Assembly: GCA_947503525.1 (NCBI GenBank)
Contig: CANNEA010000003.1
Coordinates: 496,001-560,000 of the forward strand
From: an uncultured Carboxylicivirga sp.
GTDB taxonomy: Bacteria; Bacteroidota; Bacteroidia; Bacteroidales; Marinilabiliaceae
DNA length: 64,000 nt
Reading direction: 5' to 3'
The position numbers and the translations under genes are program-made. How positions within the stretch are numbered: the first letter of the stretch is position 1; each line of letters opens with the position of its first letter. The notes under the pieces were generated by a model. The model was not told the DNA's origin. It worked only from the letters and a program-made list of their open reading frames with translations, and searched no databases. Shown in pieces: positions 36,974-46,229 of the stretch.

Positions 36974-38062
36974 TTAAAGAAGATTACCAATGTTCGTTTT
37001 GCTCTGTGCTTTTACTATGCGTATTGTGTCGCCTTCAGATAGTAAATTCAATCCGCCAATAACAACTTCATCACCTTTGTTTAAGCCCTCAATTATTCCA
37101 ATATTTCCTTTTGAAATTAGGCTGTTCGTTTTAATCTGCCTGGAGCTTACCATATTGTTATTCACTAGCCAAACAAAACTATTTTCATCCTTTTCAAACA
37201 CCGCATTTATAGGAAGGCTCAGTATTGGATTATTATGAGCCACGTAATTAATATTTACAGACACATTCATACCAGGTGCAAGTTTTGATTTGGTTTGAGG
37301 TTTATGGTATAAATAGAGCTTATATAAGCCATTGTTATTGGCCTTTATATTATTGGCATATAAAGTCATGGGAAAGGTAGCGTTGGGTAAATTATCCTGT
37401 GTACACTCAATATTTGTAATAGCATCTATTTTAATGTACATCGAAGCAGGGACGAAGATTTCTGCTTTCAAAAGACTTACGTCGATTAATGAAACAATTG
37501 GAGTGCCATGGTTAACCACTTCACCTGCATCAAATAAACGCTTGGTGATATAACCCGAAAATGGAGCGTAAAGCTTGGTGTCGTTCAATTGATCCATGGC
37601 ATTCTTAAGTTTTGCTTCTGCCATTTCTTTCCCAGCCTTCATTTTTTCGTAATCGTTATCAGAAACACTTTTTCGCTTTTTTAATTCTTCAACTCTACTA
37701 TATTCCGACTGTATTTGAGTTACTTGGGCCTCGATAGCTCTTTTTTGAACTTCGTAGTCACGTTTATCTATTTCGGCAATCAACTCACCTTTCTTCACAA
37801 ATTGGCCTTCATTTACATAAATTTTATGGATAGGACCAGCCACGCGAAATGCAAGGTTAACCTCTTCTGTTTCTTCCAGTATAGCAGGAAACTGTTTTTG
37901 CACTATTGTAGAAACCTCAATAGCTTTTGCTGTTTTTACAAGCTTGAGGTATCCATCAGCATTATTTTCATTATTTATGCTACATGCTGTGAGGACAATG
38001 AAACAAAATATTATAGTAAGAAGGATGAATAATTTGCCTGTAAATAAGCGTTTGACATACAT
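36974..38062 (-). CDS. RND periplasmic adaptor (membrane-fusion) lipoprotein
   Basis: 362 residues with a lipobox (IVLTAC). Lipoyl/barrel-sandwich (about 70-100 and 160-195), an alpha-hairpin of heptads between (EVQKRAIEAQVTQIQSEYSR ... QLNDTK), beta-barrel and membrane-proximal domain at the end. Links the permease to TolC. First gene of a five-gene operon: adaptor, permease, TolC, LytTR regulator and LytS kinase. Confidence 0.93.
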   Translation of the reverse strand: MYVKRLFTGKLFILLTIIFCFIVLTACSINNENNADGYLKLVKTAKAIEVSTIVQKQFPAILEETEEVNLAFRVAGPIHKIYVNEGQFVKKGELIAEIDKRDYEVQKRAIEAQVTQIQSEYSRVEELKKRKSVSDNDYEKMKAGKEMAEAKLKNAMDQLNDTKLYAPFSGYITKRLFDAGEVVNHGTPIVSLIDVSLLKAEIFVPASMYIKIDAITNIECTQDNLPNATFPMTLYANNIKANNNGLYKLYLYHKPQTKSKLAPGMNVSVNINYVAHNNPILSLPINAVFEKDENSFVWLVNNNMVSSRQIKTNSLISKGNIGIIEGLNKGDEVVIGGLNLLSEGDTIRIVKAQSKTNIGNLL

Positions 38063-38476
38063 ATTATAGATGTTTTTAGATAATTATTAGGTTTCTAGTT
38101 TTTTAAAAATATATCTAAAACATTGTCTTCTCTTATTTTAGCAATGACGTCTTACTCAAGTGTTGAAAATTGGGAGTCAAATGTTTAAATGTGTTCCTGA
38201 ATAATAACATTTGACTTAAAGTGTGAGAGGAATAGTAAAGGTTTTATTAATGTAATTGGTCTTCGCTTCTCTACCATTTCATCTAATTTATATGAGATTC
38301 TAAGCTTAGATTGAAGTAAAAAAAAATACTTATCTTTTGCTGTTGTTTCAATAGGATTTGATATTAATACAAACAAGACTCAGATGATCATTGTGCTGAT
38401 AACGTGTGTTTTAAGTTTTAATATGAAGTATTCGTGATATCAAAGTATTGTAATAGACTATATTTAGCCTTCAATT
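38063..38476. other. 414-base divergent promoter region with an inverted repeat
   Basis: Between the efflux operon (minus) and the HTCS gene (plus). Contains an 11-bp perfect inverted repeat, described separately. The remainder is AT-rich with no recognised gene or RNA. Confidence 0.5.
38175..38216. promoter_or_regulatory. 11-bp inverted repeat in the divergent region, possible operator
   Basis: Arms AGTCAAATGTT (38175-38185) and AACATTTGACT (38206-38216) are exact reverse complements 20 bases apart. It lies 113-154 bases upstream of the efflux adaptor start. Both flanking genes start away from it, so it is not a terminator. It may bind the LytTR regulator encoded in the operon; LytTR sites are usually direct repeats, so another regulator is also possible. 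Confidence 0.4.
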
Positions 38477-41400
38477 ATGAAAAAATACTATATCAAATGC
38501 CTTGCTATTATAACATTAACATTGAATAGTAGCTTGGGGTATTCCCATTCTTTTAATAAGATTATTACGCAAGAAGGAGAAACTAATTTAAGTGTACGGC
38601 AAATAATACAAGATAAACAAGGATTCTTATGGCTGGCAACATTTAGTGGTCTTTATATTTATAAAGGAGATGATTATTTAATACAATTCAATAAAAATAA
38701 TGAGATTGATTCTGACATTACGGCATTAGCGCAGGATCATGTTGGTAATATTTGGATTGGCACAAATAATGGGTTGGCCAGATATAATCCTTTAACAGAA
38801 GAGCTATATCATTACCATCATGATGAGAAAGATTCACTCTCAATTAGTGATCAAAAAATTCGTTGTTTAGCGGTAGATTTAAAGGGTAAAGTTTGGGTCG
38901 GAACCAGAGAAGGTGGTTTGAACCTTTATACTCCTGAAAACGATGCCTTCACCTCAGTTAGGATTGCTAACAGTGAAGAAGTTGTTGGATATATAAAGAG
39001 TATTTTAGTTGCTAAAAATGGGGATATTTGGCTAGGTACCTGGCAAAATGGAGTATACTGTTTGTCTTCTGGAGATGCCATGCAGAAGGTTGGGGAAAAT
39101 TACCGTTCAGATAATCAAGGTGTGGGTTTGTCGCACAATCATGTCTATTGTCTTTATGAGGATGACAATGGTAATATTATTGCAGGAACGAGAAATGGAT
39201 TAAATGTAATTGATCCGAAGGAGAAAACGATTAAACGTTTTCTTACTGATTCAAAGGTGTCTCAAGGTAGGTTAATCAACTATATTCGATCGATTAATAA
39301 AGATAAGAACAATAAAATATGGATTGGTACTTGGGGGGGCTTGGTTCTTTGTGATCAATTTACAGATTTAGAGACTGAAAATATTGAACTTATCTATCAC
39401 GATAGTAAGTATGCCCAATCCATATCCAATAATCAAATAATGGATGTTTTTCATGATAATTCAGGAAGTGTGTGGATTGGAACGGAAAATGGATTAAATA
39501 CTTATGATCCTTATCAAAACCAGTTTAAGCCTATTAAAGAGGGCGTGGTTTCTGACCTTCAGGAGCAAACTGCTACCGCTTTTTACCCATATGAGGATGG
39601 ACTGCTTCTCATGACCCTATCTCACGGTATTGTTTTTAAGAATGAAAAGACGAGTTGGCACATTCCAACTGACAATCAATTTGCCAATTTTAATGAAAAA
39701 CTATATGCATTATTAGTTGATTCAGAAAATAATGTGTGGGCCGGTACATTTAATGGTTTGCTGATCAAAATGGATTGCAGAGATCAAACTGTTACTTCCT
39801 ATAAACATTCGGACAATGATACACCTATATATGCTTTGGCGGAAACATCTGACGGTAATATTTTAGTTGGAACAAACGGAGAAGGGATGAAGCTCTTTGA
39901 TCGGAATACAAATGCATTTGAAAATTGCATTGGAATACCCGACCAAATTGAAATCAATGATATCAAACTGGATCACGAAAATACCACATGGGTAACCACA
40001 CAGTTCGGGGTCTACAGACGAAAAGATGAACAGACATTTTTCGATCATTATTTACCGGAAAGCAATAAAGACTATACTACTCCAAATGTATTTACGTCTA
40101 TTGAGATTTCGAGAGAAGGTGAATTGTTTTTTGGAGGACGGAATGGTTTCTATCAATTTGATAAAAGTCTTAACCGATTCATGAGCTTAGATTTTGGACA
40201 ATCAGAACCCTTATGGGTTACAAACATACAGACGGATTCTAAAGATAATATATGGTTAAATCTGAATTTTAATCGGATTGCTAAAGTTGATACTAGTCTA
40301 AAAGAAATACAGTTTTTTAATGTAAATAACGGAATAAGAAGTAGTCAGTATAATAGGCGTGGTTTTTATATTGATAAGCATGATGAGCTTTATTTTAGTG
40401 GTTTTGATCATATTTACCGGTTTACTACATCTGATCCAATGGTTAACAATTATTCGCCTGCCCCGGTCTTCTCCTCTTTAACGGTTAACAACACAGTGGT
40501 CAATGTTGGAACTAAAATAAATAATCAAATCATACTAGATCAAACTATAAATGATCAGAAAGAGATTATCCTGAATCATAGTAATAAAGATTTCACCATA
40601 GCATTTACGTCTACTTCCTATCTTAATAAAGACAAAAATAAATACAAATATATTCTTCGTGGATATGATAAGGACTGGCGTGTCGGAACTCAACGGAAGG
40701 TCAATTATACGAATTTACCAACTGGTAAGTACACCTTTGAAGTTTATGGTGCCAACAACGACGGTTATTGGAGCAAGAACGCAGCGATACTCTCAATACG
40801 TGTAAAACCGTCCCCTTTACTTAGTACATGGGCCATTGTTTTATATGTTGTGTTGATTGGGCTATTGATTTATCAAATTCGAAGCGTAATTATGACCAGA
40901 TTGCGACTAAAGAATGATTTACTTATTGAGCGTGTTAAACGCGAAAAAGAAGAAAAATTTCATCAGGAAAGGCTAAAGTTTTACACCAATATATCCCATG
41001 AATTAAGAACGCCACTTACTTTAATTATGGGGCCAATAAGGCAGCTTATTGATTATAAAATGAAAGAAGACGAACGAAGTCGTCTTCAACAATTAATATT
41101 AAATAACACAAGTCGTTTATTAAACCTAGTTAACCAGATTCTGGATTTTCGGAAGTCACTATATGATGGAATGAAATTGAAAGTGACTCATTCTGATATA
41201 GTATCAATAATAAAGGCAAGTCTTGAAGCTTTCGAATACATGTCGAAAGAAAAATCAATAAGTACAGAATTTCTGCATGAAAAGGAGATGATTAAAGGAT
41301 GGTTTGATCAGGAGAAGTTAGATGTTATTCTATTTAACTTGTTGTCAAACGCCTATAAATACACTCCAAAATCAGGGGAAGTAACAGTTGAATTAAAGGT

Positions 41401-42541
41401 TTTGGCATCGGGTACAACGGCCACTGTTCAAGAAGTTGAGATCAGGATTACGAATACAGGTAAAGGAGTAGAACAGCACCTGTATGAAAAGGTATTCGAT
41501 CGATTTTATCAGGTTGATGATGAATTTAAATCAACCGGAACAGGTATTGGACTAGCACTCGTGAAAAATTTAGTAGAACTGCATCATGGAACGGTGAAAA
41601 TCGATAGCCAATTAGGTAAATCAACAAGTTTTACTGTATGCCTGCCGCTTACAAAACAACTGTTTAAAGAAGAGGAGATATTTGATTTGCAGGGTGATTC
41701 CAATAAGCAAATGAGGCAAGTTATTAATTACTCGGATAGCTCACCAAAGAATGAGAAAAGCACCGTTAATAGTGACAAACAGAAAATTGTTGTTGTTGAG
41801 GATAATTATGAATTACGCGAATTTTTATATGGTTTTTTGTCTGAAGATTATCTTGTATTTACGGCTAACGATGGGGTAGAGGGCCTGAAGGTTTGTGAAG
41901 AACAAAATCCACATTTGATTATTTCCGATATTATGATGGAAAAGATGGATGGCCTGGAGCTTTGCAAAAAAATAAAGTCAAATTCTGAAATAAGCCATAT
42001 TCCTGTAATTTTGATGACTGCTCTTGCTTCAAATGATAACAAGATGGACGGATATAAAACAGGTGCAGAAGATTATATAACCAAGCCATTTGAACCCCAA
42101 TTGTTAAAGGTTAGGATACAAAATTTACTACGTAAACTTGAGCATGTTAAAAGTGACTTTAAACATAATTTCAGTATCACTCCTAAAGAGCTAACCATTT
42201 CTAAATTAGATGAAGAGTTGCTGAATAAGGTGCATGAGTTGGTTGAGGAAAACCTTGATAACTCAGATTATAATAATGAAATATTGTGTCAGGATCTTGG
42301 TGTAAGCTATTCCTATTTATACCGAAAAGTTAAAAGCATTACCGGAACATCTCCAAGTGATTTTGTCCAAACATTTCGATTAAAGAAGGCTGCTCTAATG
42401 TTAATCGAAACAGATGATAATATATCTGAAGTTGCATTTAAAGTAGGATACAATGATGCATTGTATTTTAGTAAGTGTTTTAAAAAGCATTTTGGTGAAT
42501 CTCCTAGTGTTTTTCTTAAAAGAAGCAAAGTAGAAAGTTAA
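38477..42541 (+). CDS. Hybrid two-component system (HTCS) regulator of PUL2
   Basis: 1354 residues: signal peptide (1-23), periplasmic two-part beta-propeller of Reg_prop repeats (about 30-680, repeated WIGT..GL units), Y_Y_Y domain (about 690-775), one transmembrane helix (about 785-803), HisKA with H841 (ISHELRTPL), HATPase (NLLSNAYKYTP and GTGIGLALVKNL), receiver with phospho-Asp D1151, and C-terminal AraC-type DNA-binding domain (about 1250-1350). All sensor-to-DNA steps are in one chain, the standard oligosaccharide sensor of Bacteroidota. The ligand normally binds between the propeller and Y_Y_Y domains. The neighbouring susC promoters carry a common repeat likely to be its binding site. 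Confidence 0.97.
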   Translation: MKKYYIKCLAIITLTLNSSLGYSHSFNKIITQEGETNLSVRQIIQDKQGFLWLATFSGLYIYKGDDYLIQFNKNNEIDSDITALAQDHVGNIWIGTNNGLARYNPLTEELYHYHHDEKDSLSISDQKIRCLAVDLKGKVWVGTREGGLNLYTPENDAFTSVRIANSEEVVGYIKSILVAKNGDIWLGTWQNGVYCLSSGDAMQKVGENYRSDNQGVGLSHNHVYCLYEDDNGNIIAGTRNGLNVIDPKEKTIKRFLTDSKVSQGRLINYIRSINKDKNNKIWIGTWGGLVLCDQFTDLETENIELIYHDSKYAQSISNNQIMDVFHDNSGSVWIGTENGLNTYDPYQNQFKPIKEGVVSDLQEQTATAFYPYEDGLLLMTLSHGIVFKNEKTSWHIPTDNQFANFNEKLYALLVDSENNVWAGTFNGLLIKMDCRDQTVTSYKHSDNDTPIYALAETSDGNILVGTNGEGMKLFDRNTNAFENCIGIPDQIEINDIKLDHENTTWVTTQFGVYRRKDEQTFFDHYLPESNKDYTTPNVFTSIEISREGELFFGGRNGFYQFDKSLNRFMSLDFGQSEPLWVTNIQTDSKDNIWLNLNFNRIAKVDTSLKEIQFFNVNNGIRSSQYNRRGFYIDKHDELYFSGFDHIYRFTTSDPMVNNYSPAPVFSSLTVNNTVVNVGTKINNQIILDQTINDQKEIILNHSNKDFTIAFTSTSYLNKDKNKYKYILRGYDKDWRVGTQRKVNYTNLPTGKYTFEVYGANNDGYWSKNAAILSIRVKPSPLLSTWAIVLYVVLIGLLIYQIRSVIMTRLRLKNDLLIERVKREKEEKFHQERLKFYTNISHELRTPLTLIMGPIRQLIDYKMKEDERSRLQQLILNNTSRLLNLVNQILDFRKSLYDGMKLKVTHSDIVSIIKASLEAFEYMSKEKSISTEFLHEKEMIKGWFDQEKLDVILFNLLSNAYKYTPKSGEVTVELKVLASGTTATVQEVEIRITNTGKGVEQHLYEKVFDRFYQVDDEFKSTGTGIGLALVKNLVELHHGTVKIDSQLGKSTSFTVCLPLTKQLFKEEEIFDLQGDSNKQMRQVINYSDSSPKNEKSTVNSDKQKIVVVEDNYELREFLYGFLSEDYLVFTANDGVEGLKVCEEQNPHLIISDIMMEKMDGLELCKKIKSNSEISHIPVILMTALASNDNKMDGYKTGAEDYITKPFEPQLLKVRIQNLLRKLEHVKSDFKHNFSITPKELTISKLDEELLNKVHELVEENLDNSDYNNEILCQDLGVSYSYLYRKVKSITGTSPSDFVQTFRLKKAALMLIETDDNISEVAFKVGYNDALYFSKCFKKHFGESPSVFLKRSKVES

Positions 42542-42717
42542 TAACTTATCAATGGGTGATTTTAACTTTATAAGCTTTATTTGAATCGTTTCATCTACCG
42601 GTTAAAATCAAAGCAAATACAGCTCTTAAATTTGGTGAGTTTGGCATTTCTGTAAATATTCAAGCATACATTTTTAATGTTATAAAAAAGTTTTGATTTA
42701 AGCCTTGAGATTAAATT

Positions 42718-42746
42718 TTACATGTAATAGATTAAATATTACATAT
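42718..42746 (+). promoter_or_regulatory. Probable HTCS operator 1
   Basis: A 29-bp element, 26 of 29 bases identical to the one at 48382-48410. It contains TTACAT at 42718 and again at 42739, a direct repeat with 21-bp spacing (two helical turns), as expected for an AraC-type dimer. It begins exactly 48 bp upstream of the TAnnTTTG box, as in the second copy. Confidence 0.7.
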
Positions 42747-42765
42747 TCCCGCTATTCCTTCTATT

Positions 42766-42773
42766 TATGTTTG
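42766..42773 (+). promoter_or_regulatory. Bacteroidota -7 promoter box (TATGTTTG) for susC 2
   Basis: TATGTTTG fits the TAnnTTTG -7 consensus of Bacteroidota sigma-ABfr. Its distance from the operator equals that in the other PUL2 susC promoter. A clear -33 box was not found; activation by the HTCS would make up for that. Confidence 0.6.
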
Positions 42774-42899
42774 TTATAGTAAAATTTAACAAATATTTAC
42801 AATTAGAATGTTCTATGAAAAAGCCAAAATAGATGACATTCTAGAATACTAATCACATTCTCGATTCAATCAAAACGACTTGAAAATAATCCAGATTCT

Positions 42900-45800
42900 A
42901 TGAAAATTCTATCCAGAATATGTAGTACACTTTTTCTATTATCTATAGCTTGGACTACAATTTATGCCCAACAAATAAAAGTATCAGGAAAGGTGGTTGA
43001 TGACACTAATGAAATGTTACCTGGTGTAACCATTTCAATTAAGGGAACAACAGTGGGAACAATTACCGGAAATAATGGTGTCTATTCATTAACTGTGCCT
43101 GACAAATCTGCAATTCTTGTTTTTTCCTTCATTGGGTTTAAAAATCAGGAAGTGTTGGTAGGAGATCAAAGTGTAATTAATATTCAACTTGAACCAACAA
43201 TTTTAAACCTGGATGAGGTAATAGCAGTGGGGTATGGAACACAAAAGAAAAGCGATATTACAGGTGCCGTTGCTTCTCTTGATCTGAAAACTCTTGAAGA
43301 AAGACCTCAAACCAACCTAACTCAGGCGCTTCAGGGCAATATTGCAGGTGTAAATGTTACTACATCTGCTGCTTCGGCGGAAGACAACGCTAGCATTCTA
43401 ATTCGCGGACAGAATTCTATAACCGCTAGTAATAATCCATTAATTGTACTTGACGGTATACCATATAGCGGTGGCTTAGGTAGCATTTCACCAAATGATG
43501 TTGCTTCTATAGAGATCTTGAAAGATGCTTCCTCTTCCGCAATTTATGGTGCCAGAGGTGCTAACGGTGTCATTCTTGTGAGTACGAAGCAAGGCAAAAA
43601 GGGTAAAACCAAGTTATCTTATAATGGTATTTATAGTTTTGATGAAATTGCTCACCTGCCTGATATGCAGGATGCAAGCGATTTTTGGGCCTACCGATGG
43701 GAAAGAGGAGTGACAAACCCTACCCATATATTAGGTATTAGTTCGCATGAAACGCTTGCATCGCGTATATCACAGGCATTTTCTGGTAATGAAACTAACA
43801 ATACGATGATCAATGCTTTTATGCAAGGATATCCTGGTCAGACTTGGGACAGCGTTGTTAATGGCATTATTTCAAAATACGATCCTTATACAACAGATTA
43901 TGAGACTTTAAAACAAATAGCGGCTGAGTTTGCGTTTCCGGCAGGAGGACGAAATACGGATTGGGTTGATTTAGCAACCCGCTTGGGTCATAAACAAAGG
44001 CATAATGTTGCTTTATCCGGAGGTACAGAACAAGCCAATTACTATACATCGGTAGATTATAATAATGTTGAAGGAATTGCTGTTGGAGATGACTATAAAA
44101 GCGTTGTTTTTAGGATAAATCTAAACCTTAAGATTAGGAATTGGATTAAATTCGGCACAAATACACATATTGGTTTTTATGACCGAAGTGGATCTGCGGC
44201 ATCCTTTGGAGGTAGTGGAGGTGCTTTTCTTGCTGATCCTACTTACTTCTCGCATAATGAAGATGGCTCCATTTCTTCAAATCCAGATCCGGAAAATGTT
44301 AATACTGTTAGTCCATTAGAGCCATTATTGTATGATAACTCCGATCTTCAAAAAAGAATAACTACCAATAACTTTTTAGATATAGACATTCCCTTTATTA
44401 AAAACCTTCAATACAGGCTTAATACAGGTTATTTATGGTCAAATCGCCAAAAGAGAAGCTACAAAGACTTTAATACTGTAGCCGGAAGAAAAGTTGGCGG
44501 TCTGTCTTCTTTAGGAGATAATACAGGTCATAACTGGACAATTGAAAATGTATTAACCTATAAGAAAGAGCTTGGGCTTCATAATATTTTTGCAACAGCA
44601 CTTTATTCAGCACAGGAGTCATTAAGCGAATCCGGTACCTTTACAGGTAAAGGTTATGCCAATGATGTTAGATCGTGGTATCAATATAATGATGCTGAAA
44701 CCAAGACAGCAAGTCAAGGCTATTCAAAGAGTAGTCACCTGTCTCAAATGATACGTTTAAACTATGGGTATAACAGTCGTTATCTTTTAACTGCTACCGC
44801 TCGAAGAGATGGCTATTCTGCCTTCGGTGATTCTAAAAAATTCGGGGTTTTTCCTTCAGTCGCCTTAGGTTGGAACATCGCCAATGAGAGTTTTGCGAAA
44901 AATTGGGATGTTATTGACGTTCTCAAACTGAGAGCGAGTTGGGGTATAAATGGTAATGAGGCAGTTAGCGCCTATTCTACACTGCCAACAATGGCGGGCA
45001 GAAATTATATTGATGAATTTGGGAATGTGCTTTATGGATATTATCCAAGCAAACTTCAAAATCCTGATTTAGGTTGGGAAACTACTGAATCGTATAATCT
45101 AGGTTTAGATTTTGCTTTGATTAGAGGTAGGATTAGAGGGGCTCTGGAAACCTATAAGTCAGCTACGAGTGATTTATTACTTAATGAAACCATTTCGGCC
45201 ATTAACGGAACAACAAAAATTACAAGAAATATTGGAGAAACCAGTAATTATGGAATTGAACTCCAATTATCGACTGTGAATATTGATAATCGCACTTTTT
45301 CTTGGAGAACAGACTTTAACTGTTCAACCTTTAATACAGAGATTGTTAATGTAGGTTTATATGACGAAGAAGGTAATCCAATGGATGATATTGCAAGTGG
45401 TTGGTTTATTGGCCATCCTGTTGCAACCAATTACGATTATGTTTTTGATAGAGTGTTGCAAAAAAGTGATTTTGTAACCGATGAAAACGGTGATTATGTT
45501 TTAAACATATATCAGGCTTACCAACTGCGTGAAGAGGTAGCAAATGAGGTGGTTAGCTATCAAGCGCCCTTCCCGGGTAAACCAATCGTAAAAGATATTG
45601 ATGGAAATGGCATAATTGACGGTGACGACAGGCAGATAATAGGTGATAGAATGCCTGATTTTATTGCTGGTTTGACCAATACCTTTAAGTATAAAAATTT
45701 AACGTTCAGTTTTTTCTTAAACGGAGTGTGGGGGATAACAAGAAGAAATGACATGTTAAATGTTTTGCAGTACGGCGGCACACGTAGGATGGGAGGTGTT

Positions 45801-46103
45801 GAATTTTGGACTCCAGAAAATGGAGCTACTGATATGCCGGGAGTTAATTTAACAGGTACAGTAGGTCAAAATTTATATGTGTACCAAAAAGCCAACTATG
45901 TTCGCATACAAGACATCACATTAAGTTACGATTTGCCGCAACGCTGGTTGTCTGCAATAGCCTTTAATGATTTAACTGCATTTGTAAACATAAAGAACGC
46001 ACATACATTTACAGAATGGGATGGACTTGATCCGGAATACTCGGGTGTAGCTGGTATTCCACGAGCCAGAAGTTATGTGTTGGGACTTAGATTTTCTTTT
46101 TAA
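42900..46103 (+). CDS. SusC/RagA TonB-dependent transporter (PUL2, first)
   Basis: 1067 residues with a Sec signal (ends TTIYAQ), carboxypeptidase-regulatory-like domain (about 25-105), TonB box/plug (NLDEVIAVGYGTQKK to RGANGVILVSTKQGK) and a long barrel ending in GLRFSF. No STN domain, consistent with HTCS control. Pairs with the SusD encoded next. The N-terminal 110 residues are strikingly similar to those of the susC product at 48553, the rest much less so. Confidence 0.95.
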   Translation: MKILSRICSTLFLLSIAWTTIYAQQIKVSGKVVDDTNEMLPGVTISIKGTTVGTITGNNGVYSLTVPDKSAILVFSFIGFKNQEVLVGDQSVINIQLEPTILNLDEVIAVGYGTQKKSDITGAVASLDLKTLEERPQTNLTQALQGNIAGVNVTTSAASAEDNASILIRGQNSITASNNPLIVLDGIPYSGGLGSISPNDVASIEILKDASSSAIYGARGANGVILVSTKQGKKGKTKLSYNGIYSFDEIAHLPDMQDASDFWAYRWERGVTNPTHILGISSHETLASRISQAFSGNETNNTMINAFMQGYPGQTWDSVVNGIISKYDPYTTDYETLKQIAAEFAFPAGGRNTDWVDLATRLGHKQRHNVALSGGTEQANYYTSVDYNNVEGIAVGDDYKSVVFRINLNLKIRNWIKFGTNTHIGFYDRSGSAASFGGSGGAFLADPTYFSHNEDGSISSNPDPENVNTVSPLEPLLYDNSDLQKRITTNNFLDIDIPFIKNLQYRLNTGYLWSNRQKRSYKDFNTVAGRKVGGLSSLGDNTGHNWTIENVLTYKKELGLHNIFATALYSAQESLSESGTFTGKGYANDVRSWYQYNDAETKTASQGYSKSSHLSQMIRLNYGYNSRYLLTATARRDGYSAFGDSKKFGVFPSVALGWNIANESFAKNWDVIDVLKLRASWGINGNEAVSAYSTLPTMAGRNYIDEFGNVLYGYYPSKLQNPDLGWETTESYNLGLDFALIRGRIRGALETYKSATSDLLLNETISAINGTTKITRNIGETSNYGIELQLSTVNIDNRTFSWRTDFNCSTFNTEIVNVGLYDEEGNPMDDIASGWFIGHPVATNYDYVFDRVLQKSDFVTDENGDYVLNIYQAYQLREEVANEVVSYQAPFPGKPIVKDIDGNGIIDGDDRQIIGDRMPDFIAGLTNTFKYKNLTFSFFLNGVWGITRRNDMLNVLQYGGTRRMGGVEFWTPENGATDMPGVNLTGTVGQNLYVYQKANYVRIQDITLSYDLPQRWLSAIAFNDLTAFVNIKNAHTFTEWDGLDPEYSGVAGIPRARSYVLGLRFSF

Positions 46104-46229
46104 CAAGGTAAAATGAAATCGATGAAGCCAAAAAAATATACTCTTTCTCATACAGGTATAATGACAATGATAGCAAGTTTCACATCAATGCTGGCCATCA
46201 GGTTATGTGGAAATTTAATAAATAAACCC

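Larger units (their letters stand above)
42542..42899. other. 358-base promoter region of the first PUL2 susC
   Basis: Contains the probable HTCS operator (42718-42746), a TAnnTTTG box (42766-42773) and, from 42785, an 18-base leader sequence TTTAACAAATATTTACAA shared with the second PUL2 susC (48445-48462). The first 170 bases show nothing recognisable. Confidence 0.6.
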
